From Sphingomonas beigongshangi (GTDB lineage: Bacteria > Pseudomonadota > Alphaproteobacteria > Sphingomonadales > Sphingomonadaceae), in assembly GCF_016820445.1 (NCBI RefSeq), contig NZ_JADHDT010000003.1:1-64000 (forward strand): a stretch of DNA of 64,000 nucleotides. The letters are read 5' to 3'. The position numbers and the translations under genes are program-made. The number at the start of each line of letters is the position of its first letter. Position 1 is the first letter of the stretch. The notes under the pieces are model-generated. The model was not told the DNA's origin and did not search any database. It saw nothing but the letters and a program-made list of their open reading frames with translations. Of the stretch, positions 41,403 through 50,183 are shown in pieces.

Positions 41403-42256
41403 GCCGGCAGCGCCGCGGCGGCGCGCGCGACGACGGCGTCGACGCGCCCCCAGTCGTGTCGCGCGATCAGGCCGGACAACTTGCCCGCCATCGCACCCAG
41501 TCGCGAATAATGGCGCACGCGCGAGCGCAGCGGCGCATGCGCGACACGCGGCTGTCCGGGATCGACCTCCCAGGGATGGAAATAGAAGACCGCCGCCTGT
41601 CGCTCCGCATTGACCTGGCGCACGGCGAAGTCTGTCAGCGCAGCGGGCAGCAGGCGGAAGAAGCCGCCGCCCGTGGCGATATGCCGTCCGCCCAGGCTGG
41701 CCACCGTCACCGGCAGTTCGATGAGCGTGCTGCCTGCCACCGGCCTGAAGGCGTAGCGCGGCGCCTCGCGCCAGCCGTAATGATCGTGGCGGACCGGCGC
41801 GACGCTCGATGAATATACGTAACCCGCAGCCGCGAGTTCCTCATGCGCCCAGGGCGTACGCGCGTCGATCGAGAAGCTGGGCGCGCGATAGCCGGTGATC
41901 GCCTGCCCGCCCGCATCCTCCAGCGCGGCCTTGGCGCGGGCCAGATCGCCACGGAACGTCGCGGCGTCCATCGTGAAGACACGCTGATGGTCCCAGCCAT
42001 GGCTCGCGACCTCGTGCCCCGCGTCGACGATGCGGCGGATCAGCCGAGGGTGGCGCGCGGCGATCCAGCCGAGCGTGAAGAAGGTCGCCCGAACATTCGC
42101 TGCGGCGAACAGGTCGAGCACCGCGCCCGTGTTGGCTTCCACGCGGCTCGCCATCCCGTCCCAGTCGCGCTTGTCGATGACGCGTTCGAACGCGCCGACC
42201 TGGAACCACTCCTCGACGTCGACCGACAGGCCGTTGAGCACGCGATCAGGCCGCAT
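41399..42256 (-). CDS. XrtA-associated polysaccharide deacetylase
   Basis: A 285-residue deacetylase with a C-terminal exosortase-type extension. The first metal-binding motif is LSVDVEEWFQVG; the second is EVASHGWDHQRVF, with H-x3-H. The C-terminal YFHPWEVDPGQPRV is specific for this group. It would remove acetyl groups from the exopolysaccharide. The start at 42256 overlaps the ATPase by 11 bases. Confidence 0.93.
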   Translation of the reverse strand: MRPDRVLNGLSVDVEEWFQVGAFERVIDKRDWDGMASRVEANTGAVLDLFAAANVRATFFTLGWIAARHPRLIRRIVDAGHEVASHGWDHQRVFTMDAATFRGDLARAKAALEDAGGQAITGYRAPSFSIDARTPWAHEELAAAGYVYSSSVAPVRHDHYGWREAPRYAFRPVAGSTLIELPVTVASLGGRHIATGGGFFRLLPAALTDFAVRQVNAERQAAVFYFHPWEVDPGQPRVAHAPLRSRVRHYSRLGAMAGKLSGLIARHDWGRVDAVVARAAAALPA

Positions 42257-43541
42257 CGTCCCACGCCGTCGGTGCGCGGATGGGCATGGCGACGGCCCCG
42301 TCCGGCGTGTCGGAGGCCGTGGGGACGACCGTCGCGGACGGCGCATCGGCGACGGCATGGACGGCGGTCGCGGACGGTGCATCGCGATCCGCCTCGACCC
42401 AGTCGACCAGCAGGGTCAGCACGCGGCGAAGCGCGCGTTCCTGTTCCTCGATCCGCGTCTCGAGCAGCGCGACGCGCTCGTGCAGCGCCTCGTCCCGGAC
42501 TGGCGTGACCGGCATGTCGTTCGTCGACGAGCCGGTGTCCTCCGCGACAGCGGGGTTCGGCGGCACCTCGACATCGGCCTGTTCCAGCGTTGATGCGGCC
42601 GGCGCCGGCTCTTCCGCGGGCGCGAAATCGAGCCAGCGCGTCGTGCGGGGGACGAACCGCCGTTCGGGTTCTGCGGCGGCGGACGCGGGCGCCGGCGTCT
42701 CGCCCGCAGGCTGCGCACCGGCCCCCGGCAAATCGGCGCTGATGTCGCGAACGACGCTGCGCACCAGGCGGCCGTCGATCAGAGCGCGGTCCTCGAGCGA
42801 CGCCTGCAACATCACGCGTCCGGCCAGCAGGTTGAGCCGGCGCGGCACGCCGCCCGATCCGCGATACAAAGCGTCGAAGGCGTCTTCGCTGAAATCGGGC
42901 TGCCCCTGCCAGCCGACCAGCGACAGACGATGCGCGATATAGTCGGCGACCTCGTGCGGCTCCATCGGGTCGAGATGGTGGATGGCGATGACGCGCTGGC
43001 GCAGCTGCTCCAGCCGTGCCGATCCCTGCAGGCGCTCGCGGAACTCGGGCTGGCCGAGCAGCAGTATCTGCAGCAGCGCGTGCCCACCCGCCTGGAAATT
43101 CGACAGCATGCGCAGCTCTTCGACCGAATCGACCGGCAGCGCCTGCACCTCGTCGACGATCAACAAGGTGCGCCGTCCGGTGCGCGCGACGGCATGCAGC
43201 CCGCGTTCGATCGCCGTCAGCAGCTGCGCCTTGGTCAGGCCGCCGGGATCGACGCCCAGGCCAGTGGCGACGATGCGCAGCAGGTCGCTCGCCTCGATGG
43301 CGGTCGACACGATCGTGATGACGTTCAGCGCCTGGCGGTCGAGCTGCTCGGTCAGGTGGCCGACCAGGGTGGTCTTGCCGGCGCCGACCTCGCCGGTGAT
43401 CACGATGAAGCCCTCGCCCTGCGCCAGTCCGTATCCCAGATAGGCCATCGCCTTGCGGTGCGTCGCGGTCTCGTACCAGAAACGTGCGTCCGGCGTCAGC
43501 TGGAATGGGCGGCCCGTCAGCCCGTAATGGTCCTCGTACAT
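42246..43541 (-). CDS. XrtA-associated AAA ATPase
   Basis: A 431-residue ATPase of the ExeA type. It starts MYEDHYGLTGRPFQLTPDAR; Walker A is TGEVGAGKTTL and Walker B TLLIVDEVQAL. The C-terminal third is a Pro/Ala-rich linker with a helix of heptads (LHERVALLETRIEEQERALR) that may mediate oligomerisation. Its role in the exosortase system is not established. ATG 43541 is used; an ATG 18 codons upstream is not conserved. Confidence 0.92.
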   Translation of the reverse strand: MYEDHYGLTGRPFQLTPDARFWYETATHRKAMAYLGYGLAQGEGFIVITGEVGAGKTTLVGHLTEQLDRQALNVITIVSTAIEASDLLRIVATGLGVDPGGLTKAQLLTAIERGLHAVARTGRRTLLIVDEVQALPVDSVEELRMLSNFQAGGHALLQILLLGQPEFRERLQGSARLEQLRQRVIAIHHLDPMEPHEVADYIAHRLSLVGWQGQPDFSEDAFDALYRGSGGVPRRLNLLAGRVMLQASLEDRALIDGRLVRSVVRDISADLPGAGAQPAGETPAPASAAAEPERRFVPRTTRWLDFAPAEEPAPAASTLEQADVEVPPNPAVAEDTGSSTNDMPVTPVRDEALHERVALLETRIEEQERALRRVLTLLVDWVEADRDAPSATAVHAVADAPSATVVPTASDTPDGAVAMPIRAPTAWDDAA

Positions 43542-43552
43542 GCCAGGTCCCG

Positions 43553-45157
43553 TCAGAAGGAGTAGCGCGCGGCGACCTGCGCCTGCGCCGACCATTGTGT
43601 ATCGACGTCGGGCAAATCGAAGGCGTAGAGGCCCGCCGACGCGCTGGTGGTGATCCGGCCGAACCTGCGGCCGTAGCTCGTCGTCGCGCCATAGGACCAG
43701 ACGCCCGCGCTGCGCGCGGCCCCCGGCTCGTAATAGTTGACGAAGACGGTGGCGTCGATGCTCGACACCGCGGTCAGCGTGCGGTTGAAGAACAGCTGGC
43801 CATAGACGCTCTGATCCTCGATCCCGTACAGGGTCACGCCCTGGACCGTATCGGGGTTGTAGAGCCTGCGGTTGGCATAGCCGACGCCGCCGCCATAGGT
43901 ATTGCGCCCGCGCGTGGCGCTGAACACCGCGTCGACGCCGCGCGCGCGATAGCTGGCGGTGGTGATCGACTGGAAAACGTCGTTGAGGCAGCCGCCCGGC
44001 GTCGATCCGCTCGTCGAGAAGACGCAGCCGTTATATTGCTGGGTGAACGCGTCTCGTGCCGAGATGAAGCTGGTCGGCAGGCTGTTGAGCCCGCTCCGCA
44101 GCTGCTGTCCGAAAGTCGTCACCGTATCATAGGCGTCGGCGGCGATGGTGGCGCTGCGCGAGGCGCGATAGGTAACGAGGCCGGTGTAGCTGATGCTGCC
44201 GTATCGCTTGCCCACATGGGCCTCCGCCGAGGCTCGACGGTTGGGCCGCCAGACCACGCCGGCATCGTAATAGACGCCGTCCGTACGATAGGCGATACGG
44301 CGCGGCGAACTGTCGTCGGTGACGTAGCGGCCACTGGAATCGAGCGCCGGCGCCCCGGGCGACGTGAACAGCGGCGACCGCTGGCTCGTCTCGATCCGCT
44401 CGTAGCCAAGCCCGGCGGTCAGCGCGACATAGGGCGACACCGGCGCCAGTACGTCGCCGCGAACCCGCCACGATTCGAAACGGCCGTCGAGTTGGCCCGC
44501 GTCCTCGCGATTCCAGCCGGCGGAGAGCGTCGCACCGACCGGCGCGACATCGCCCGGATTGACGCCCAGGCTGACGCCAGCGACCTGGCCGAAGCTGCTG
44601 TCGTAATAGTCGAGGCGCGGCGAACCCGCGGGCAGGCCGGTGAAGGTGGGAACCTTCACCTTGGTATAGCCGGCCAGATAGCTGGCGGCGACCGCGACCG
44701 GCCCGGCATGCGTCGCATAGCTGGGGCCGCCGAACACGGCATAGATCTGGCTGATGTTGGCGTCGTTGGCGGTGACGATACCGGGCGCGGCGCCGCGGAT
44801 ATCGGCGCGCGTCCGCGTCGCGATGCCGCCCGCCTCCAGGCTCAGGCCCGCGGCGACATGCGCCGACAGGCGGGCAAGGCCGTAATGAATGTCGTCGTCG
44901 CCGACGGCCTTGTCCCACGAGAATCGTCGCTCGTACCGGTAGGACAATTGCCCCTGCACCCGCCGGGTGGTCGATGCGACGTCGATCCCGGCGGCGAGGC
45001 TGGAATAGGTCAGCACGTCGTCGTTGTTGAGATCGGCGATCAGCGACTGGCCGACCTCGACATAAGGAGTAACCGCGACATGGCCGCGATCCTGCGCCAG
45101 CGCGGCGCTTGCCGTGCACAGGACGCCGGCGCCGCCGAGGACGAGTGTCCGTATCAT
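43553..45157 (-). CDS. XrtA-associated outer-membrane beta-barrel protein
   Basis: A 534-residue protein with a signal peptide (LVLGGAGVLCTASAALAQ) and a long series of alternating amphipathic strands ending WSAQAQVAARYSF, with a terminal Phe as in outer-membrane barrels. It fits the hypothetical beta-barrel family found in exosortase A loci, likely the export channel or a partner of it. It lies 11 bases before the ATPase gene and overlaps the kinase stop. Confidence 0.88.
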   Translation of the reverse strand: MIRTLVLGGAGVLCTASAALAQDRGHVAVTPYVEVGQSLIADLNNDDVLTYSSLAAGIDVASTTRRVQGQLSYRYERRFSWDKAVGDDDIHYGLARLSAHVAAGLSLEAGGIATRTRADIRGAAPGIVTANDANISQIYAVFGGPSYATHAGPVAVAASYLAGYTKVKVPTFTGLPAGSPRLDYYDSSFGQVAGVSLGVNPGDVAPVGATLSAGWNREDAGQLDGRFESWRVRGDVLAPVSPYVALTAGLGYERIETSQRSPLFTSPGAPALDSSGRYVTDDSSPRRIAYRTDGVYYDAGVVWRPNRRASAEAHVGKRYGSISYTGLVTYRASRSATIAADAYDTVTTFGQQLRSGLNSLPTSFISARDAFTQQYNGCVFSTSGSTPGGCLNDVFQSITTASYRARGVDAVFSATRGRNTYGGGVGYANRRLYNPDTVQGVTLYGIEDQSVYGQLFFNRTLTAVSSIDATVFVNYYEPGAARSAGVWSYGATTSYGRRFGRITTSASAGLYAFDLPDVDTQWSAQAQVAARYSF

Positions 45158-46242
45158 TTCCCCGCCTCCTGCCCGTAATAGGTGCCGAACCGTTGCGCCC
45201 CCGGAACGAACGACACGGCGTTGAGAACCAGTGCGATATGGTCGCAGCCGTCCAGCAGCTGCACCGCCTGCTTCAGCTCGCTTTCCGGCGTGCGATCGGC
45301 GCGCACCACCAGCATCACCTGCCCAACCAGCATCGCCAGCACCGCTGCCGGCGACGCGGCGAGCGCCGGCGGTGAATCGAAGATCACGATGCGGCGCGGA
45401 TTGGCCGCGAGTAGCCGCGCGATCACCGCGCGCGTGCGCGCGGACGCGAGCAGCTCGGTATCGGTCGCTGTACGCGTGCCCGCGGGCAGGATCGACAGGC
45501 CGCCGACATCGGTGCGGACCACAAGCGTCTCGACGTCGATCGTCGTATCGGCCAGCGCATCGAGCAGGCCCGGCGTTTCCGCGAGGCCGAGCTGGGCGAG
45601 CACGTCGGGCTTGGCAAAATCGGCGTCGACCAGCAGCACCTCGGTGTCGCGCTCCGCCGCCATCGATAGGGCAAGATTGATCGCGCAGAACGTCTTGCCG
45701 TCGCCCGGTCGGGCCGAACAGACCAGCACGGTACGCGCCTTGTCGGCCTCGACACCCTGCGCGACGCGCTCGCGCGTGATCAGCAGCTGGCGCTTCACCA
45801 GCCGGAATTCCTCCGCCAGCGGACCCACCGGCGCGCCGGGCACGATCATGCCCGTCTCGGCGAGCAGGCCGCGATCGATGCTCGCGATGTCGGACAGCTC
45901 GGGCGTCTCGTAGAAGGCGGCGGGCAGCTCATGCCCGACCGGGGCGCGCAGCTCCTCCGGAATCGCCAGAAAGGTCGGATCGTCGCTCGGCGCGACCGGT
46001 TCCGCGTCCTGATCGACGCTGCTCCAATCATCCGCCGGGGCCATCGGCGGGACCATCGACACGACATCGCGCGACGCCACCGGCGCCGGCCGGACCAACG
46101 GCACGGCCTCTGGAATAACCGAGTCGGGGATCGGCGGGCGCGAGCGGGCATGCGCGCCGAAGTCGTAGACCTTCGCCGCGCGCTCCAGCAGCGAATCGCC
46201 GCCTGGCCGGATCGGGCGCTTCGGGGGGGACATGTTGCTCAT
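45154..46242 (-). CDS. XrtA-associated tyrosine autokinase (BY-kinase)
   Basis: A 362-residue cytoplasmic P-loop kinase. Walker A is CSARPGDGKTFCAINLAL, Walker A' VLLVDADFAKPDV and Walker B VIFDSPPAL. The C-terminus has a short Tyr cluster, RFGTYYGQEAGK. The N-terminal 130 residues are Pro-rich. It regulates chain length with the neighbouring Wzz-type protein. The start at 46242 follows GACGAGG. Confidence 0.9.
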   Translation of the reverse strand: MSNMSPPKRPIRPGGDSLLERAAKVYDFGAHARSRPPIPDSVIPEAVPLVRPAPVASRDVVSMVPPMAPADDWSSVDQDAEPVAPSDDPTFLAIPEELRAPVGHELPAAFYETPELSDIASIDRGLLAETGMIVPGAPVGPLAEEFRLVKRQLLITRERVAQGVEADKARTVLVCSARPGDGKTFCAINLALSMAAERDTEVLLVDADFAKPDVLAQLGLAETPGLLDALADTTIDVETLVVRTDVGGLSILPAGTRTATDTELLASARTRAVIARLLAANPRRIVIFDSPPALAASPAAVLAMLVGQVMLVVRADRTPESELKQAVQLLDGCDHIALVLNAVSFVPGAQRFGTYYGQEAGK

Positions 46243-46247
46243 CCTCG

Positions 46248-47759
46248 TCAGGCCGCCATGCCGCGCTGGAGCACTTCGACGCACAGCAACAGGACGAAGG
46301 CGGCGCCCAGCCCGGCTGCCCCGCCCAGGAACAGCTTGAGCCGCTTGGCGCGATGATCCGCCTGGATGCGCGTCACCACTTCGCCGATCGCCCCGATGAC
46401 GGGCATACCCGTCGCCTTTTCCAGCCGGGTCGCGGTGGCGAAGGTCGCGCGCAGCTGGCCGAGCAGGAAGGCCGCGGCGACGCCCGCCGCCAACCCGACG
46501 ATCAGGACGCCCGTCAGCAAAAGCATGCGGTTCGGCGCGACCGGCGTCCGCGGCAGCGTCGGCGGATCGATCACGGAAAACTTGATGCTGTCCGTCTGCG
46601 TCTGCGCCTGGCCGCGCATCGCGATCTGCTGCCGCTGCGCGAGCAGCTGATCGTATTGCACCTTGAGCACCTGATAGTCCCGGTCGATCTGTCCCTGTTC
46701 CGCCGCGACGGCGGGATCGCCCGCAATCTTCGCGTTCAGCTGGTCGAGGTCGCCCTCCAGCTGCGCCTTGCGCATCCTCAGGCTCGCGAGGGTCGACTGC
46801 TTCTCCGCCAGCATCGATTGAAGCGACAGATAGAGGGGGTTGGGCGTGCCGCCGCCGGCGGCGCCCGTCGGTTCACCGCGTGCCGCCGCCTGCGCCGCCG
46901 CGAGCTGGCGCTTCAAGGCGATGACGTCGGGGTGCTGATCGGTATAGCCGCGCGCGCGTGCGTCGGCGAGCTGGCCCTGCACCGCGGCGAGCGCGGCGCG
47001 CGCGGGTCCGCCGGTGGTGCCGCCGGGACCGGGAATCGTCTGCGGCGTTCCCGCCATCTGTCCCTGCACCGCCGCGACGCTCGACTGGGCCGCCGCGAGA
47101 TCGCTGTCGACCTGTGCCATCTGGCTGCGCGCCGCGCCGATACGGTCGCTGACCGTGCCGGACCCGGGCAGCGCGCCGAGATAGCGGTTCTGGAAGTCCG
47201 CGCGTTTGGCTTCCGCGTCGTTCAGCTGCCCTTGCAACTGCTGCAGCTGCTTGTTGAGGAAATCGAGGCTCTGGCTCGTCTGACTGCGGTCGCGGCCGAG
47301 GTTCTGCTCGACGAATATGTCGATCAGCTTCTGGGTGATCGCCTTGGCCAGCTTCGGGCTGGCAGCGGTCGTGGTGATCTGGAACAGGTTGTTCTGCTGG
47401 CTTTCGACCTTGATCGCCTGCGCGAGGCCGGCGACGCGATCCGCGACGTCGCGGTCGCTCGACACCGTATTGGCGAGGTCCGTGCCGCGCACCACCTTTT
47501 CCAGGTTGACGGCGGAGATCAATGTCTGGCGGACGGTGTCGACATCCTGCTGCGCCTGACCGGCAGGGGCATCCATGGTCGGCGGCAGGATCGACTGCAT
47601 CTGCACGAAGACGCGCGCACGCGATTCGTAGCGGCTGGGCATCTGGCTGACGAAGAACCACCCGAGCACGCAGACGCCCCACGCGACGGCCAGCGCCAGC
47701 CAGCGCCGGGTCCAGATCGCGTGCAGGGCCAGCCGCGCCTCGTCGTAGATGCCGTTCAT
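46248..47759 (-). CDS. XrtA-associated polysaccharide chain-length determinant
   Basis: A 503-residue Wzz/BY-kinase modulator with two membrane spans: WLALAVAWGVCVLGWFFVSQ near the N-terminus and a C-terminal pair around LLLTGVLIVGLAAGVAAAFL. The central part is a long periplasmic coiled coil (SQSLDFLNKQLQQLQGQLND). It sets the length of the exported polymer. The kinase gene follows on the same message. Confidence 0.92.
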   Translation of the reverse strand: MNGIYDEARLALHAIWTRRWLALAVAWGVCVLGWFFVSQMPSRYESRARVFVQMQSILPPTMDAPAGQAQQDVDTVRQTLISAVNLEKVVRGTDLANTVSSDRDVADRVAGLAQAIKVESQQNNLFQITTTAASPKLAKAITQKLIDIFVEQNLGRDRSQTSQSLDFLNKQLQQLQGQLNDAEAKRADFQNRYLGALPGSGTVSDRIGAARSQMAQVDSDLAAAQSSVAAVQGQMAGTPQTIPGPGGTTGGPARAALAAVQGQLADARARGYTDQHPDVIALKRQLAAAQAAARGEPTGAAGGGTPNPLYLSLQSMLAEKQSTLASLRMRKAQLEGDLDQLNAKIAGDPAVAAEQGQIDRDYQVLKVQYDQLLAQRQQIAMRGQAQTQTDSIKFSVIDPPTLPRTPVAPNRMLLLTGVLIVGLAAGVAAAFLLGQLRATFATATRLEKATGMPVIGAIGEVVTRIQADHRAKRLKLFLGGAAGLGAAFVLLLCVEVLQRGMAA

Positions 47760-47762
47760 CCC

Positions 47763-48407
47763 TTAGAACATCGATTCGGGAATGATGATGACGTCGCCGG
47801 GCTGCAGGCTGACGTTCGCGCTCGAGTCACCCTTTTTCAGCAGGTCGCCGATCTGCAGCTTGTATTCGTGCTGCTCCCCGGTCTCGCGGTCGTGCCGCAC
47901 CAGCTTGGCCTTGTTGCCCGCGGCATATTGGTTAAGCCCGCCGACCGCGATCATCGCGTCGAGCAAGGTCATGTTGGCCCGATAGGGAATGGAGGCGGGT
48001 TTTTCGGTCGCGCCGATCACGCGCACCTGCTGACTGTAGGTACCCGAGAAGTTCTCGACGATGACCGAGACGATCGGGTCCTTCACATATTCACCCAGCG
48101 CCCGCTTCATGTCGGTCGCCAGCATCGCCGGCGTCTTGCCTACGGCCGGCATGTCGTTGACCAAGGGCGTGGTGATGCGACCATCGGGCCGTACCGACAC
48201 CTTCGCCGACAGCTCGGGGTTGCGCCAGACGAAGATGTTGAGCTGGTCGAGCGGACCGATCACATATTCCTCGCCCGGCTGCTCCTTGTTTGCGACATAG
48301 GTCGCCGGCGGCAGTTCGGGACGGCCGCTGCCGCTCGTGCAGCCTGCGAGCAGCGACGCGGCGCTTCCCAGGGCAAGCAGGGCACGGAACGATACACCGG
48401 AACGCAT
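47763..48407 (-). CDS. XrtA-associated polysaccharide export lipoprotein (Wza-like)
   Basis: A 214-residue outer-membrane lipoprotein. The lipobox is LLAGC about residue 22. Two SLBB-like regions follow the polysaccharide biosynthesis/export domain (YVIGPLDQLNIFVWRNPELS). It forms the outer-membrane channel for the polymer. The start at 48407 is set by a GAAGGAGA ribosome-binding site; five extra codons upstream are dispensable. It is the first gene of the minus-strand XrtA operon. Confidence 0.93.
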   Translation of the reverse strand: MRSGVSFRALLALGSAASLLAGCTSGSGRPELPPATYVANKEQPGEEYVIGPLDQLNIFVWRNPELSAKVSVRPDGRITTPLVNDMPAVGKTPAMLATDMKRALGEYVKDPIVSVIVENFSGTYSQQVRVIGATEKPASIPYRANMTLLDAMIAVGGLNQYAAGNKAKLVRHDRETGEQHEYKLQIGDLLKKGDSSANVSLQPGDVIIIPESMF

Positions 48408-48532
48408 GCAGATCTCCTTCACGCCGCCGCCGCATCCGGCTTCGGACGTGGCGGGGGCTTCGCATCGCTATGGCCGGAGAGAGGTGAAGATAGCGTTAGT
48501 AACGCTGGCCGACGGTCGCTATCCTCTCCGAT

Positions 48533-48961
48533 ATGCGTACATTTCCGCTCTGTCTGGCGATCCTCGCGGCGCCCGTGGCCGGCCAGTCGGCGCCAGCGCT
48601 GACCGGTGTCGCCATCGTGTCCGTCGGGTCGACGGCCGGGGTCGAGCGGATCGCGCCGGGCCAGACGGACACGCAGCGGCATCATGCTCCCGGCCCGGTT
48701 TCCATCGTGATCGAGGAATCCGGTATCGGCGGCGCCCGCGTGACGATGATCGACGGGGAGGCACGCAGCCTGCCCTCGTCGACCCGCCCGCTGTGCGGTC
48801 CGCAGCGTGCGGCGGGCGCGTGCACGCCGGGTCAGCCGATCGGCGGGCTCGAGATCACCTATCGCGTACCGCGTATCGCGCCCGGCCAGACCTTCACGTT
48901 CCGCGATCGATCCGCCAGCGGTCCGGGCGCGCCGATCGAGACCGCCATCATGATCCGCTGA
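48533..48961 (+). CDS. Uncharacterised secreted protein inside the XrtA locus
   Basis: A 142-residue protein with a signal peptide (TFPLCLAILAAPVAGQSAPA). The mature part is mainly beta with two Cys (RPLCGPQRAAGACTPGQPIG) and no PEP-CTERM tail. It is transcribed opposite to the flanking operons, and its end overlaps the end of the PLP decarboxylase gene by 14 bases. I do not recognise it. Its position suggests but does not prove a role in the exopolysaccharide system. Confidence 0.65.
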   Translation: MRTFPLCLAILAAPVAGQSAPALTGVAIVSVGSTAGVERIAPGQTDTQRHHAPGPVSIVIEESGIGGARVTMIDGEARSLPSSTRPLCGPQRAAGACTPGQPIGGLEITYRVPRIAPGQTFTFRDRSASGPGAPIETAIMIR

Positions 48962-50183
48962 GCGGCGCGACGAGCTCGGTGGCGGGCGGATGCCCAAGGA
49001 AGGCCGCCGGGCTCGCGCTCGCGCCATAGGCGCCCGCGAGGAAGATCGCGACGAGGTCGCCGACCGCCGTGCGGGGCAACGCCACGCGATCGCCCAGCCG
49101 GTCGAGCGGCGTGCACAGCGGACCGACGACGGAGACGGTCGCCTCCGCCGCCTCCCCCATCCGCGCCGCGACCGCGATCGGATAGTTGCGCCGGACGACG
49201 GTGCCGAAATTGCCGCTGGCGGCAAGCTGATGGTGGAGGCCGCCGTCGACGACGACGAAGATCTCGCCGCCGCTTTCCTTCACGTCGACGACGCGCGTAA
49301 GATAGACGCCGGCTTCCGCGACGAGCCAACGGCCGAGTTCGATCGCGTAACGCGTACCCGCGATCGTGAGATCGCAGCGCGCGAGGGCAGCCGTCAACGC
49401 GGCGCCGATGCGCTCGACGTCGAGCGGAATATCGCCGGCGAAATAGGGTACGCCAAATCCACCGCCCAAATTTACCAACGGCGGCACGTGACCGGCCTCT
49501 TCGGCCAAGCGCTCGGACAGCGTCAGCGTGGCCGCTTGGGTCTCGATCACCGCCTCCGCCGACAAGGCCTGGCTGCCGGCATAGATGTGGAAGCCGCGCC
49601 AGTCGGCGCCGCCCGCGACGATGGCTTGGACCAGCGCCGCCGCGCGCGCCGCATCGACGCCGAACGGCGACGGCCGGCCGCCCATCTTCATCCCCGACCC
49701 GCGCAATTCCATGTCGGGATTGACGCGGACCGCCAGTCGCGGCGCGATGCCCAGCGCCTCCCCCTGCCGCAACGCGCGCGCCGCCTCGCCTTCCGACTCA
49801 ACGTTGAGCGTCGCGCCCGCGCGGATCGCGGCGGCGAGTTCCCCATCGCGCTTGCCGGGTCCGGCGAAACTGATCGCGGCCGCGGGCTTGACGGCCAGTG
49901 CCACCTCCAACTCGCCGACCGACGCGACGTCCAGCCCGTCGACCAGCGGCGCGATGCGGGCGAGCAGGTCGGCGTGCGGGTTGGCCTTGATCGCATAGTG
50001 GAGGTCGACCGCCGGAAAGGCCGTACGGAACCGCGCCACCCGCGCGGCCACGATGTCGCTGTCATAGACGAACAGCGGCGTGTCGCCCGCCGTCGCCGCC
50101 CAGGTCTCCGCGTCGCGGCCCGCGATGGTCAGCGCCCCCTTCTGACCCGCGAATTCCGGCGGCAACGGCCCGATCGGCTTCAT
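48948..50183 (-). CDS. XrtA-associated PLP-dependent decarboxylase
   Basis: A 411-residue fold III decarboxylase of the exosortase-A group. The PLP Lys is in DLHYAIKANPHADLL, and the glycine loop (LGGGFGVPYFAGDIPLDV) and ELGRWLVAEAGVYL are conserved. Its substrate is not known; a diaminoacid or an ACP-bound precursor is likely. Start at 50183 overlaps the acyl-CoA ligase stop (ATGA). Confidence 0.9.
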   Translation of the reverse strand: MKPIGPLPPEFAGQKGALTIAGRDAETWAATAGDTPLFVYDSDIVAARVARFRTAFPAVDLHYAIKANPHADLLARIAPLVDGLDVASVGELEVALAVKPAAAISFAGPGKRDGELAAAIRAGATLNVESEGEAARALRQGEALGIAPRLAVRVNPDMELRGSGMKMGGRPSPFGVDAARAAALVQAIVAGGADWRGFHIYAGSQALSAEAVIETQAATLTLSERLAEEAGHVPPLVNLGGGFGVPYFAGDIPLDVERIGAALTAALARCDLTIAGTRYAIELGRWLVAEAGVYLTRVVDVKESGGEIFVVVDGGLHHQLAASGNFGTVVRRNYPIAVAARMGEAAEATVSVVGPLCTPLDRLGDRVALPRTAVGDLVAIFLAGAYGASASPAAFLGHPPATELVAPLSGS

